Positions 38,511 through 47,742 of a DNA stretch of 64,000 nucleotides are shown here, piece after piece; position 1 is the first letter of the stretch; every line of letters starts with the position of its first letter. Origin of the DNA: an uncultured Tolumonas sp. (GTDB lineage Bacteria; Pseudomonadota; Gammaproteobacteria; Enterobacterales; Aeromonadaceae); assembly GCF_963678185.1 (NCBI RefSeq), contig NZ_OY782757.1:372001-436000 (forward strand), in the 5' to 3' direction. Both the position numbers and the translations under genes were made by a program. The notes beneath the pieces are model-generated. The model had not been told where the DNA came from and did not search any database. It saw only the letters and a program-made list of their open reading frames with translations.

Positions 38511-40460
38511 ATGAAACGAAAATATCCTCATTTATGTCAACCAATTAAAATTGGAAATGTCTATTTCAGAAACAGAATGTTTGGTGCGCCGATGGGCGGC
38601 ACCGATATTACGGCTGATTGCACGGTAGGCCCCGCATCGACCGCATTCTATGAATATCGGGCAAAAGGCGGGGCGGCCAGTGTTACGGTGAGCGAGTTGG
38701 TGGTGCATCCCAAAACGGAAGGCTCACATATGTACCATCTTGACCTGCATACACCCGGCTCTCTAGCGAGCTTTACGTATACTGCTGATGCGATCAGACG
38801 TCATGGTGCGATTGCCAGTGTTGAGTTATCACACTCTGGCCAATATGCAGGCACTTATCTGACAGATAAAGATAAAAAAGAGGGGTTATGCCAATGGGGG
38901 CCAAGCGATGGCACCCGCCCAGATGGCAGAGAAGTGCGTGCATTAACTGATGCGCTGATCCAAGAGATAATCGAAGCCTACGGCGAAAAAGCCGCATTAG
39001 CGAAAAAGGCGGGTTTTGAAATGGTCATGGTGCACGGCGGACATGGCTGGCTTATTAATCAATTTTTATCGCCTTACTTCAATAAACGTACTGATAAATA
39101 TGGTGGCTCGCTGGAAAATCGTGTGCGTTTTGCGCAGGAAGTATTGGATAGCATTCGTAAAGCGGTCGGTGCTGGTTTTCCTATTGAATTTCGGATGAGT
39201 GGTTCAGAGCTGTTTGATGGCGGATACGATCTCAATGATGGCATTGAAATCGCCAAATTACTGGAAAGCCGTATTGATCTGCTGCATGTCTCTGCTGGCA
39301 CATATCAACGCGGATTTGGTGTGACTCATCCATCAATGTTCTTACCACATGGTAGTAATGTTTATCTGGCAGAAGCCATCAAGAAACAGGTGAAAGTACC
39401 GGTGGCTACCATTGGTGGCTTGAATGATCCACAGATGATGGAAGAGATCATCGCATCAGGTAAAGCGGACATTGTTGAGATGGCGCGGGCATTATTGGCC
39501 GACCCTGAATTACCGAAAAAAATCACGATGAATCGAGACGAATACATCGTTCGATGTTTGCGTTGTTATACCTGCATGGCCGAGCGTGCTCAGACAGCTA
39601 CCCGCAGATGTACTGTTAACCCTATCATCGGGCGTGAGCTTGATGGCATGGAAATATTACCAGCAGCAACCAAGAAAAAAGTACTGGTTGTCGGGGCGGG
39701 GCCTGGGGGCTTACAGGCGGCATTAACTGCGGCCAAGCGTGGGCACGACGTCATTTTATGTGAGAAAAATGATGAAGTAGGCGGCATTTTAATTGGCGAG
39801 CAGGCGATCCCGTTTAAATATGAGATGTATCAGCTCGGTGTTACCTTGGGTAAGCTTTGCCATGAAGCCGGTGTTGATATTCGTCTCAATACCCCAGTAG
39901 ATAAGGCTTATGCGGAAGCGATTGATGCAGATGCCGTCATTATCGCGGTAGGCTCTGAACCCGTTATGCCACCGATCAAAGGGCTTGATAGTGAGCAGGT
40001 GGTTTTAATTAACGATTACCATCATCACAAAGAAAAAATCAGCGATGAGGTAGTGGTGTTAGGTGGCGGGTTGGCGGGTTGTGAGGTGGCTATTCATTTT
40101 GCCCGAGAAAATAAAAAAGTTCGCTTGGTTGAAATGAACAACGAATTGTCACCAGATGCCAATGTGCGTCACCGCCCGTTGCTGTTGGCTGAAATAGAAA
40201 AATCAGGCATTGAGGTGTTCAAAAACCATAAAGCACTTGAAGTAAACAATGATGGTGTTTGGTGTCAGGACATCAATGGTAATGAAGTGCTAATCCCCGG
40301 TAGTAGTGTGGTTTGCGCGTTGGGTCAGCGTTCAAGAAGAGACATCGTCGACGAATTATGGGATTCAGCGCCGCTGGTGTCGCAAATTGGTGATTGTGTG
40401 AAAGTATCTACAATCACGACCGCGGTTTATCAAGGGCACCATGCCGCCATGGATGTGTGA
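38511..40460 (+). CDS. Enoate/dienoyl-CoA reductase-like FMN-FeS-FAD enzyme
   Basis: A 649-residue protein with the architecture of 2-enoate reductase, FadH, FldZ and BaiCD. An N-terminal OYE-type FMN barrel (GWLINQFLSPYFNKRTDKYG) is followed by a 4Fe-4S cysteine cluster and a C-terminal FAD/NAD(P) half with VVGAGPGGLQAA and VVLGGGLAGCEVA. The cysteines are spaced C-x2-C-x2-C-x11-C, one residue shorter than the C-x2-C-x3-C-x11-C of E. coli FadH. Such enzymes reduce alpha,beta-unsaturated acids or their CoA esters with NADH, often anaerobically. With PadR and an OFA transporter, cinnamate- or coumarate-type substrates are the leading inference. Confidence 0.87.
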   Translation: MKRKYPHLCQPIKIGNVYFRNRMFGAPMGGTDITADCTVGPASTAFYEYRAKGGAASVTVSELVVHPKTEGSHMYHLDLHTPGSLASFTYTADAIRRHGAIASVELSHSGQYAGTYLTDKDKKEGLCQWGPSDGTRPDGREVRALTDALIQEIIEAYGEKAALAKKAGFEMVMVHGGHGWLINQFLSPYFNKRTDKYGGSLENRVRFAQEVLDSIRKAVGAGFPIEFRMSGSELFDGGYDLNDGIEIAKLLESRIDLLHVSAGTYQRGFGVTHPSMFLPHGSNVYLAEAIKKQVKVPVATIGGLNDPQMMEEIIASGKADIVEMARALLADPELPKKITMNRDEYIVRCLRCYTCMAERAQTATRRCTVNPIIGRELDGMEILPAATKKKVLVVGAGPGGLQAALTAAKRGHDVILCEKNDEVGGILIGEQAIPFKYEMYQLGVTLGKLCHEAGVDIRLNTPVDKAYAEAIDADAVIIAVGSEPVMPPIKGLDSEQVVLINDYHHHKEKISDEVVVLGGGLAGCEVAIHFARENKKVRLVEMNNELSPDANVRHRPLLLAEIEKSGIEVFKNHKALEVNNDGVWCQDINGNEVLIPGSSVVCALGQRSRRDIVDELWDSAPLVSQIGDCVKVSTITTAVYQGHHAAMDV

Positions 40461-40483
40461 TTAGCTTAAATTATATCTAACAT

Positions 40484-40518
40484 AGAAATGCCGGTATTTA
40501 TAAACTGGCATTTCTTCA
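40484..40518. terminator. Terminator after enoate reductase gene
   Basis: AGAAATGCC (40484-40492) pairs with GGCATTTCT (40507-40515) with a short mispaired middle. It lies between two convergent genes and can serve both. Confidence 0.7.
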
Positions 40519-40550
40519 ATTAAATCAAAGAATAAACACGCTCGTTCCAG

Positions 40551-40907
40551 TTATAAAAACTCCGTTAATCCCTGAAACCACATTACCTCAACAAAATCGC
40601 CTTTGATAACCAGTCGTTCTTCGCGAAGTGCAGTAAGAAATGCGTCTTTCCCTTCTTTGGACGACAACACGGCATAACCCGAGGCTGCGTCTTTAAAAGT
40701 CATCGTAAATTGAGGCGCTTGGGTAAGCCCGGCAGTCGATGTCACTTTTCCATTTTGTATCGTGAAATGGCGACCAATGCCATCACGTGTCTGGATCTGA
40801 AATGCCAATTTTTTCCCATCAACATATTTTGCGCACGCAGGTTGGGTTCTGACCGCGCGCTGCAACAGTTTCGTTAACAGCCAGAGCAAAAGTTTGAATT
40901 TCAACAT
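40551..40907 (-). CDS. SCP2 sterol-binding domain protein
   Basis: A 118-residue protein with an SCP2-type lipid-binding domain (FTIQNGKVTSTAG, then PQFTMTFKDAASGYAVL). It has a short hydrophobic N-terminus that may be membrane-associated. Proteins of this fold bind lipids or isoprenoids. It is the last gene of a four-gene minus-strand run after the alpha/beta-hydrolase gene. Function in the set is unknown. Confidence 0.72.
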   Translation of the reverse strand: MLKFKLLLWLLTKLLQRAVRTQPACAKYVDGKKLAFQIQTRDGIGRHFTIQNGKVTSTAGLTQAPQFTMTFKDAASGYAVLSSKEGKDAFLTALREERLVIKGDFVEVMWFQGLTEFL

Positions 40908-40968
40908 GGTTGCTTTTTATCCTTAATTCGATAGGCATTAGAAATGTTCATCAAATATTTGATGGCTA

Positions 40969-41814
40969 CTATTCATCTAAAAACTGTATTGCATGCTTCA
41001 AAAATCGTTCTGGATATTGATATTGGGCTGCATGACCGGCATCGGGGTAAATGAATAATTGCGCATTTGGGATGTTCTGAGCCATGTACCAAGAATTGAT
41101 GGTGGGGATCATCACGTCATTTGAACCATTAAGAATGAAAGTTGGCTGCTTGATTTCCCGTAAATGTTTAAACGGTTCTTTGAGATCTAATTTGGCCAAG
41201 TAATACATGTTGGCTTCGATTTGGGCCTGTATTACCGCAGGCGAGCTGGCGGGATCTTGCTCAACTCGCTGGTGACGACGTTCCCAGAAATTGAGACCGG
41301 CTTGTCGGGCAGCTTCTGAGCGGCCAAAAAATAAGAATAAGAAATCCTCCACCGTTGGAACAGGTCGAGGCGCAGCATCTAATACACCGGGATCGGAATC
41401 TGGATTTCCACCGCGTGGCCCCGTGCCTAACAGCATAAGTTTTCGGACGAGTGCAGGATGACGCAATGTCAGATCTTGAGCCTGAAAACCACCGAGAGAG
41501 AAACCCAATACATCAACTACGGTTAATCCTAGCGCACAGATAACCGCCGCCGCGTCGTCAGCCATATGCTCAATCCGAGTTCGCGGTGTGCCGGAAGACG
41601 AAGCAACACCACGGCCATTGAACAAGATCACCTCTCGTCCTTCCGCTAAACCATCTGTTATGAGTGGATCCCAATGATCCATGCCCCCGCGGAAATGCTG
41701 TAGGAAAAACAGTGGTGGCTGTTCAGTCGTGTTATTTCCCCAACGGCGATAAGCAAATTTGTCACCATCAATTTCAACAAAACGGGTGGGTGCGGTGAGA
41801 TGTGTATTGGTCAT
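40969..41814 (-). CDS. Alpha/beta-hydrolase
   Basis: A 281-residue cytoplasmic alpha/beta-hydrolase of the haloperoxidase/esterase type. It has an oxyanion region LQHFRGG, nucleophile elbow GFSLGG, acid in NGSNDVMIP and the histidine in PDAGHAAQYQYP. AGGA lies 9 bases before the start. It is downstream of a quinone oxidoreductase and an SDR gene in one apparent operon controlled by the TetR at 43791. The natural substrate is not evident. Confidence 0.85.
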   Translation of the reverse strand: MTNTHLTAPTRFVEIDGDKFAYRRWGNNTTEQPPLFFLQHFRGGMDHWDPLITDGLAEGREVILFNGRGVASSSGTPRTRIEHMADDAAAVICALGLTVVDVLGFSLGGFQAQDLTLRHPALVRKLMLLGTGPRGGNPDSDPGVLDAAPRPVPTVEDFLFLFFGRSEAARQAGLNFWERRHQRVEQDPASSPAVIQAQIEANMYYLAKLDLKEPFKHLREIKQPTFILNGSNDVMIPTINSWYMAQNIPNAQLFIYPDAGHAAQYQYPERFLKHAIQFLDE

Positions 41815-41844
41815 AAATAAATATCCTGGAATTGGAATGTCAGA

Positions 41845-42855
41845 TCACTCTGTCGCCATGTTCACAACAATCTTGCCCTTGGCGCGGCCTGTTTCAAGAT
41901 AAGCAAACGCTTCTTTTGATTGCTCAAAAGGGAACACTTTATCGATCACAGGCGTAATGTGTCCGGCATCGATCAGCGCACCAATGGATGCGAGTTGTTG
42001 ACCGTTAGGCTGAACGAACAGAAATGAATAATCGATGCTGCGTTTTTGCGCTTGGCGTATTATTTTGTGGCTGATCAGACTAAAGACGGATTTCATGAAA
42101 AAATTCATCTTTCTCGCTCGTGCAAACGCAAGATCTGGAGGACCGATGAGTGAGACTACACTGCTATTGGGTTTTAAGATCTGCAGTGATTTTTCAATAC
42201 CATCACCTCTGACTGTACCCAACACGACATCATAGCCCTGCAATACTTCTTCGAATTCTTGTGATTTGTAATCTATGACTTCATCAGCACCCAAACGAGA
42301 AACTAAATCCACGTTACCGGTACTCGTGGTTGTTCCCACTGTTGCACCAAGGTATTTAGCCAACTGGATCGCAAACGTACCAATACCACCAGAACCCGCC
42401 GGAATAAATACTTTTTGTCCTGGCTGAAGATTTGCTCTTTCTTTAAGTGCTTGCCACGAAGTCAGCCCTACCATGGGGATCGAAGCTGCCTGAACAAAAT
42501 CCAGACTCGCAGGTTTCATCGCGGCAGCGCTTTCAGGAACAACCGCAAACTCAGCCAGTGTGCCGTGAGGTAAATCGAAGACACTGGCGAAGATAGCATC
42601 GCCCACTTTGAAGCGAGTGACTCGGCTTCCTACTTTAATCACAACACCGGCTAAATCGCTACCGACCGTAATGGGTAATTGATACGGTAAGATAGGCTTA
42701 AACGCGCCTTTCGGGATCATGTAATCGATCGGGTTCAAACCAGCTGCATGAACCTGCACAAGCAGCTCGTCTTCTTTAATGGTCGGTCTTGGTATGTCAG
42801 CGAAATCGATCTGATCGGATTTGCCATAACGTTTTAATATCAATGCTTTCATCAT
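41845..42855 (-). CDS. Zinc-less alcohol dehydrogenase/quinone oxidoreductase
   Basis: A medium-chain reductase of about 337 residues, with an N-terminal GroES-like domain and a Rossmann domain (GSGGIGTFAIQLAKYLGATV). Zinc-binding cysteines are absent, as in NADPH:quinone oxidoreductases and alkenal reductases. ATG 42855 follows the SDR stop by 1 base; another ATG is at 42852. Co-transcription with the SDR and alpha/beta-hydrolase genes is very likely. Confidence 0.87.
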   Translation of the reverse strand: MMKALILKRYGKSDQIDFADIPRPTIKEDELLVQVHAAGLNPIDYMIPKGAFKPILPYQLPITVGSDLAGVVIKVGSRVTRFKVGDAIFASVFDLPHGTLAEFAVVPESAAAMKPASLDFVQAASIPMVGLTSWQALKERANLQPGQKVFIPAGSGGIGTFAIQLAKYLGATVGTTTSTGNVDLVSRLGADEVIDYKSQEFEEVLQGYDVVLGTVRGDGIEKSLQILKPNSSVVSLIGPPDLAFARARKMNFFMKSVFSLISHKIIRQAQKRSIDYSFLFVQPNGQQLASIGALIDAGHITPVIDKVFPFEQSKEAFAYLETGRAKGKIVVNMATE

Positions 42856-42856
42856 T

Positions 42857-43645
42857 TCATTTCGGCCCCTGATAGCGCGGAGCAGCCTGTGTTTGTGCAA
42901 AGCCGGGCATCATGGCTTGTCTGGCTGCTTCAAATGTTTGCCATTGAGTAGCGTCATGCAGCGGGGGAATGGTGACCGCTTCTCGCTGATCGAAACCAAC
43001 TAAAGCAGCATCTACCAACTCATTAACGTCCATCATGGGCGGAAGTGCATTGACGTCTGCACCTGCACGTTCCCAGATCTCAGTACGTGTGGCAGCAGGG
43101 AGAACAGCCTGAACATAGATACCTTTTGGTGCGAGTTCCTGGCTCAGCCCTTGCGATAAAAACAGCACGAAGGCTTTGGTCGCTCCATAAACGGACAATC
43201 CAAATTCAGGCATCAGCGCAACCGCAGAGCTGATATTGATGATTGCACCTTGGCCTGTTTGTGCGAGTCGTGGCGCAACTGCACTGGCAAGACGAACAAG
43301 GGCGGTCGTATTGAGTGTGACCAGTTTCTCTATATCATCGGTCGTTTGTTCAATGAAACTACCACCAAGGCTTGCGCCCGCATTGTTAATGAGGATCCCG
43401 ATCTGAGCGTCATCACGCAGTCGGCTTTCGACAACGGCCAATTCATTCGGTTGAGTTAAGTCGGCCTTGATGATGTCGATGGTGATGTTATTTTCTTCAC
43501 GCAAACGTGCAGCAAGCGTTTCCATTCTTGCTATATCACGAGCAACCAGAACAAGGTTGTGGCCTCGACGAGCGAAACGATCTGCATAAGTAGCACCAAT
43601 ACCGGATGATGCACCAGTGATAAGGACGGACGGTTTAGTGTTCAT
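42857..43645 (-). CDS. Short-chain dehydrogenase/reductase
   Basis: A 262-residue SDR with TGASSGIG, NNAGASLGG and the catalytic Tyr/Lys in VYGATKAFV. It resembles the DltE/YqjQ-like classical SDRs. It is the first gene of the minus-strand operon and divergent from a TetR gene, with two operator-like repeats between them. Similar SDR-TetR-oxidoreductase sets are commonly induced by electrophiles or disinfectants. Confidence 0.86.
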   Translation of the reverse strand: MNTKPSVLITGASSGIGATYADRFARRGHNLVLVARDIARMETLAARLREENNITIDIIKADLTQPNELAVVESRLRDDAQIGILINNAGASLGGSFIEQTTDDIEKLVTLNTTALVRLASAVAPRLAQTGQGAIINISSAVALMPEFGLSVYGATKAFVLFLSQGLSQELAPKGIYVQAVLPAATRTEIWERAGADVNALPPMMDVNELVDAALVGFDQREAVTIPPLHDATQWQTFEAARQAMMPGFAQTQAAPRYQGPK

Positions 43646-43662
43646 TTTGGACTCTCTTTTAT

Positions 43663-43712
43663 GATTACGACTATAATCTAAATTGATTTTAAGATTATAG
43701 ATATAATCTAAA
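43663..43712. promoter_or_regulatory. Tandem TetR operators, 30 bp apart
   Basis: A repeated 20-bp element reads GATTACGACTATAATCTAAA at 43663-43682 and GATTATAGATATAATCTAAA at 43693-43712. The second contains the palindrome AGATTAT-AGAT-ATAATCT. The 30-bp period is close to three helical turns, placing both on one face of the DNA. They lie between the divergent SDR operon and the tetR gene. Confidence 0.7.
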
Positions 43713-43790
43713 CTGTCAAGTATCTTTGATGATGAACGACATCAATGTATATTGTGGTTCTGGCAACAGACGGGAAAGGAACGTGTTGAA

Positions 43791-44351
43791 ATGAAAGTCA
43801 CCAAGGCACAAGCACAAGAGAACCGGGCGCGAATTGTTGCGATAGCATCTAAATTATTTCGTGAACATGGTTACGATGGGGTAGGTGTTGCTGATCTGAT
43901 GTCGGCTGCCGGTTTTACCCATGGAGGGTTCTATAAACATTTTGGTTCCAAAGCCGACCTCATGGCAGAAGCGGCAGCATATGGGCTTTCACAATCAGCA
44001 ACCCAGACAAACAACATTGATATTGTTGACTTTGTAAAACAATACACATCACGAGCGCACCGAGATCAACGAAGTGATGGCTGTACCATGGCTGCATTGT
44101 GTGGTGATGCTGCGCGTCAATCTGATGCAGTTAAAACGACATTTGCACACGGAATAGAAAGCTTACTAACGACGATTGAGTGTGAACATTTGAGTGGTGA
44201 TCAACAGCAGGTACGAGTACAAAAACTAAACATGCTTGCCCATTTAGTTGGCGCAGTTATGTTGTCGCGTGCTTGTCCGGATGATTCTCGGCTGGCAGAT
44301 GAAATTCTAGAGGTCTGCCGCAATGACATTCTTAGGCAGCTTGCTCAATAA
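43791..44351 (+). CDS. TetR-family regulator
   Basis: A 186-residue TetR regulator with the N-terminal helix-turn-helix (IASKLFREHGYDGVGVADLM, then FTHGGFYKHFGSK). The GGFYKHF motif is typical of the AcrR/NemR-like group that controls oxidoreductases. The start at 43791 has a weak GGA 11 bases upstream; the frame extends to 43752. It is divergent from the SDR-quinone oxidoreductase-hydrolase-SCP2 operon and very probably represses it. Confidence 0.88.
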   Translation: MKVTKAQAQENRARIVAIASKLFREHGYDGVGVADLMSAAGFTHGGFYKHFGSKADLMAEAAAYGLSQSATQTNNIDIVDFVKQYTSRAHRDQRSDGCTMAALCGDAARQSDAVKTTFAHGIESLLTTIECEHLSGDQQQVRVQKLNMLAHLVGAVMLSRACPDDSRLADEILEVCRNDILRQLAQ

Positions 44352-44640
44352 TTGAAATGGATCTAAAACCGTGACCATTTTTATGGATAAAGCGGCTCAA
44401 TTTGCTGATTTACTGGCAGATGATCAGGCTATCTGGGTCAATACTTCTATGTTTGTCATATCAGTGGTGAATCTTGTCACCGTAACTCTGTTTTGGACAG
44501 ATTCCATTTAGGAATGTACTTGATAGAAAATAACGATAATGATTTCTGTCCTAAGTTCAGTATTAAGATCACTGGCAAGCGTTTTTGTTGATTTAGGTAG
44601 GCCATAACCTGATATGTGTAAATTATGGCCTGTTATTTTA

Positions 44641-45390
44641 TTAGATCTGCGCCATGCCACCGTCTACAAATAACTCAATACCGTTGATAAAACTCGCAGC
44701 ATCAGAAGATAAAAAAGCTACAGCTTTACCAATTTCCTTTGGTTCGCCTAACCGCCCTAGCGGTACCTGACTTGCCATGTAGTCAAAAAATCCTTGGCGT
44801 TGATCATCAGATACTATCCCTCCTAAACCAGGTGTTCGAATAGGGCCTGGGCTGACAACGTTGATTCGGATACCTCGCTCTTTAACATCCAACGCCCATG
44901 ACCTCGCAAAATTGCGAACCGCTGCTTTACTGGCACTATAAACGCTAAAATTAGCGGTGCCTTGTACTGATGTAGTTGAACCAGTCAACACGACGGAAGC
45001 GCCATCTGTCAGTAGCGGTAATGCTTTTTGCACTGTAAACAATACGCCTTTAACATTGGTACCGAAAATACGGTCGAAATGCTCTTCGGTAATTGCACCC
45101 AGTGGTAACATATCCCCGCCGCCAGCATTAGCAAACAAGATATCAAGTTTACCCGCTGTTTTTGCTATTTGCGCGTAAACGGTGTCCAGATCCGATGACA
45201 CAGAGACATCTGCTCTGATACCTATAGCTGCTGATCCTATGGAAGCGACTGCGGCATCTAATTCAGCCTGACGACGTCCAGTGATAAAGACTTGTGCCCC
45301 TTGTTCAGCCAATTCTTGCGCTGCTCCCAGGCCAATACCGCTACTACCACCGGTTACCAGCGCAATTTTTCCATTTAGTTGTTTATTCAT
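44641..45390 (-). CDS. Short-chain dehydrogenase/reductase
   Basis: A 249-residue SDR with TGGSSGIG, NAGGG and catalytic YSASKAA, ending in the usual FVDGGMAQI. AAGG lies 8 bases before ATG 45390; a GTG at 45399 is in frame. It is divergent from the LysR gene at 45583, its probable regulator. It resembles the FabG-like oxidoreductases often induced alongside a LysR regulator. Substrate unknown. Confidence 0.87.
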   Translation of the reverse strand: MNKQLNGKIALVTGGSSGIGLGAAQELAEQGAQVFITGRRQAELDAAVASIGSAAIGIRADVSVSSDLDTVYAQIAKTAGKLDILFANAGGGDMLPLGAITEEHFDRIFGTNVKGVLFTVQKALPLLTDGASVVLTGSTTSVQGTANFSVYSASKAAVRNFARSWALDVKERGIRINVVSPGPIRTPGLGGIVSDDQRQGFFDYMASQVPLGRLGEPKEIGKAVAFLSSDAASFINGIELFVDGGMAQI

Positions 45391-45582
45391 GATATTCACC
45401 TTTCTTTAGTTCAGTTGATTTCTTCTACCTACTGTGTTTCTCAACACTAATTTGTGTTCAAGTCGTAAGGTATGGATGAAATTTAATGCAGAGTTAATTG
45501 GTGATAAATCATGTAAAATTGGAAATACTATCCATATAATTAGACAATAAGTGGCACGGCAAAATAATAGGATAATTTTTAA

Positions 45583-46485
45583 ATGGACCAACTACAGGCT
45601 ATTCGGAGTTTTGCCCGAGTAGTAGAAGCTGGAAGCTTTACTCGAGCAGCAGAATCTTTGGATATACCGAAAGCAACCTTGAGTAAGCAAATTCAGGATC
45701 TAGAAATCTATTTAGGGATAAGGCTGTTGCAACGTACGACGCGGCGAGTCACTGTGACCGCAGAAGGGCAGGAGTATTACGAAAAGACATTACGTATTTG
45801 TGCTGATCTTGAAGATATTGATACGTCTTTTGGCTCGGTTCTCAACACACCGCAAGGAAAATTGCGTATCGATGTAGGCAGTTCAACAGCTAGTGATTTA
45901 CTGATCCCTGCATTGCCTGACTTTATCTCTCGATACCCCGAAATCAAACTAGAATTGGGCGTAACAGATCGTGCAGTGGATTTAATCAGTAACAATGTTG
46001 ATTGTGTTATTCGAGGCGGAGATCTCGACAATTCTTCTCTGGTCGCACGTTCTATTGGCAATGCAACAATGGTCACGTGTGCTACGCCACAATACCTTAA
46101 ACATTTTGGGATCCCAGCCTATCCGGAAGAACTCCAAAATGGTCACAGACTGGTAGGTTATGTCATCAGTCAAAATGGACGAACCGTGCCTTTTAAGTTT
46201 ATGAAAGACGGCATAATTCAGGAAATAAAAACTGAACATTTTATAGGAATTAATGAGAGTAATGCACACTTGGCTGCGGGTTTAGCGGGGCTTGGTATTA
46301 TTCAAACTTTTGCTTATACGACAAAGAAAGCCATTAATGAAGGCTCTCTAGTCGAAATATTAAAAGAGTGGCGTCCACACGCTTATCCATTTCACGTTGT
46401 ATACCCACAGAATCGACATATAACACGCAGATTGCGAGTGTTCATTGATTGGCTTGTTGAGGTATTTCCGCAAAAATTAATTTAA
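45583..46485 (+). CDS. LysR-family regulator
   Basis: A 300-residue LysR regulator with a standard helix-turn-helix (GSFTRAAESLDIPKATLSKQ, then LLQRTTRRVTVTAEG) and effector domain. It is divergent from the SDR gene across about 190 bases and is the likely activator or repressor of it. It belongs to the PA0477/AaeR-like short LysR branch often paired with an oxidoreductase. Confidence 0.88.
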   Translation: MDQLQAIRSFARVVEAGSFTRAAESLDIPKATLSKQIQDLEIYLGIRLLQRTTRRVTVTAEGQEYYEKTLRICADLEDIDTSFGSVLNTPQGKLRIDVGSSTASDLLIPALPDFISRYPEIKLELGVTDRAVDLISNNVDCVIRGGDLDNSSLVARSIGNATMVTCATPQYLKHFGIPAYPEELQNGHRLVGYVISQNGRTVPFKFMKDGIIQEIKTEHFIGINESNAHLAAGLAGLGIIQTFAYTTKKAINEGSLVEILKEWRPHAYPFHVVYPQNRHITRRLRVFIDWLVEVFPQKLI

Positions 46486-46819
46486 AAGAGAGACAAATTT
46501 CCGAGTTAAACCCTTAGCTCTAATTAGTAAGTTTCGAATTAAAATTTCTATGGGTAACTTCTCGAATGATGGGTGTCGATTTTCAGCGTCCCAGTGAGCG
46601 AAGCGAACAAATTGATGCGATTGCTCGTGAATACCACCCAGTAAAACAAAGCATACTCCGTGTAAAGGCAAGACAACTATAATCCTGAGTGTAAATGCAG
46701 CTCAAAACCAATTGGCTTGACAGTTTGCTATGTGCTGGGGCAGATGTTGGTCTACACGCAAAATTAAGCCCACGTGTTCTGACGGAAAAGTGGACTGTAC
46801 ATATTACAAAGCGCTTCAA
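46486..46819. other. Unassigned gap between LysR and nitroreductase genes
   Basis: About 330 bases with no gene I can recognise. A plus-strand frame around 46564-46680 reads PSERSEQIDAIAREYH and ends in VKARQL before a stop. It looks like the end of a real protein but I could not place the family. No RNA or repeat is evident. It may be the scar of a lost gene. Confidence 0.4.
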
Positions 46820-47497
46820 TTACTGATGAAAAATAACACTTTCACCGAGGGGCACTTTATTAATTCTATATTGATTTGCAGGGTGCCCACTGTCTGGGTA
46901 GCCCAGAGAAATTCCGAACAATAATTTCAATGACGGGTCTATATCCAATTCTTTGCGGATGGTTTCGCCATAAAAGCCCAACATAGTCTGTGGAACGCCG
47001 CCTAAGCCGTGAGCGGTTAGAGATAGCAGAAGCGTCTGAGCGTACATACCTATATCACCAGCTACCCGAACGTTATCACCCACTGCTGGCATAAAAAGCA
47101 GCGCAACATGAGGTGCGCCAAAGAATTCCAGATTACGTCGTGAAGCATCGCGACGCTGGTCATAATCTTCGCGTTTAACGCCGATGGCCTGATAATAGGC
47201 TGCGCCTTGCGCTCTGTAACGTTCACGGTAAACGCCAGGAAAATCATTGATGCCAAAGCTGAAGTCTGGCGTCAACTGCCCTGCGTCATCTGCCGCGAGA
47301 ATGACCTTACTCAGCGCATCCCTTTTTAAACCGGAGACAATATGCGTTTGCCAGGGCTGAGTATTACAGTTTGAAGGCGAGCGCTGTGCATCCTCCAACA
47401 CAGAACGGAGAATATCTTCTGGAACCGGTTGAGGAAGAAAATTACGCACTGAATGACGTTCACGCACGACATCCCGAAAAAGCATTGATTTAGACAT
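46820..47497 (-). CDS. Nitroreductase family protein
   Basis: A 225-residue FMN-dependent nitroreductase of the type that reduces nitroaromatics or quinones. It has RHSVRNFLPQPV with the FMN-binding RHSVR, SPSNCNTQPWQ, and the C-terminal GYPDSGHPANQYR. GAGG lies 6 bases before the start. It is divergent from the LysR gene at 47743, its likely regulator. Confidence 0.9.
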   Translation of the reverse strand: MSKSMLFRDVVRERHSVRNFLPQPVPEDILRSVLEDAQRSPSNCNTQPWQTHIVSGLKRDALSKVILAADDAGQLTPDFSFGINDFPGVYRERYRAQGAAYYQAIGVKREDYDQRRDASRRNLEFFGAPHVALLFMPAVGDNVRVAGDIGMYAQTLLLSLTAHGLGGVPQTMLGFYGETIRKELDIDPSLKLLFGISLGYPDSGHPANQYRINKVPLGESVIFHQ

Positions 47498-47742
47498 TGT
47501 GTACCTCTTTTAAAAAGTCAGGCAAAAGATCGAAAAGATTGCCAAGCCTCACGTCCTGCACCGCGAGTAGTTGCCATTAATGGCTTTGAAGTTCCCTGCG
47601 CATCTGGTGGATGTTTGCAGTTTTGTGACACGCTTATTCATATTTAAAATCTGTAGAAAATTACACAATGCAAATTTACCACTTACAAAATGGAATAGAA
47701 TAGTCAGAAATGACAACGTAATAACCAAATATGGAAAGAATA

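Noticed and set aside
44371-44511. Small 46-codon frame with a hydrophobic stretch after the TetR gene
   Set aside because: It starts with GTG, lacks a ribosome binding site and resembles no family. The 289-base gap is left without a gene.
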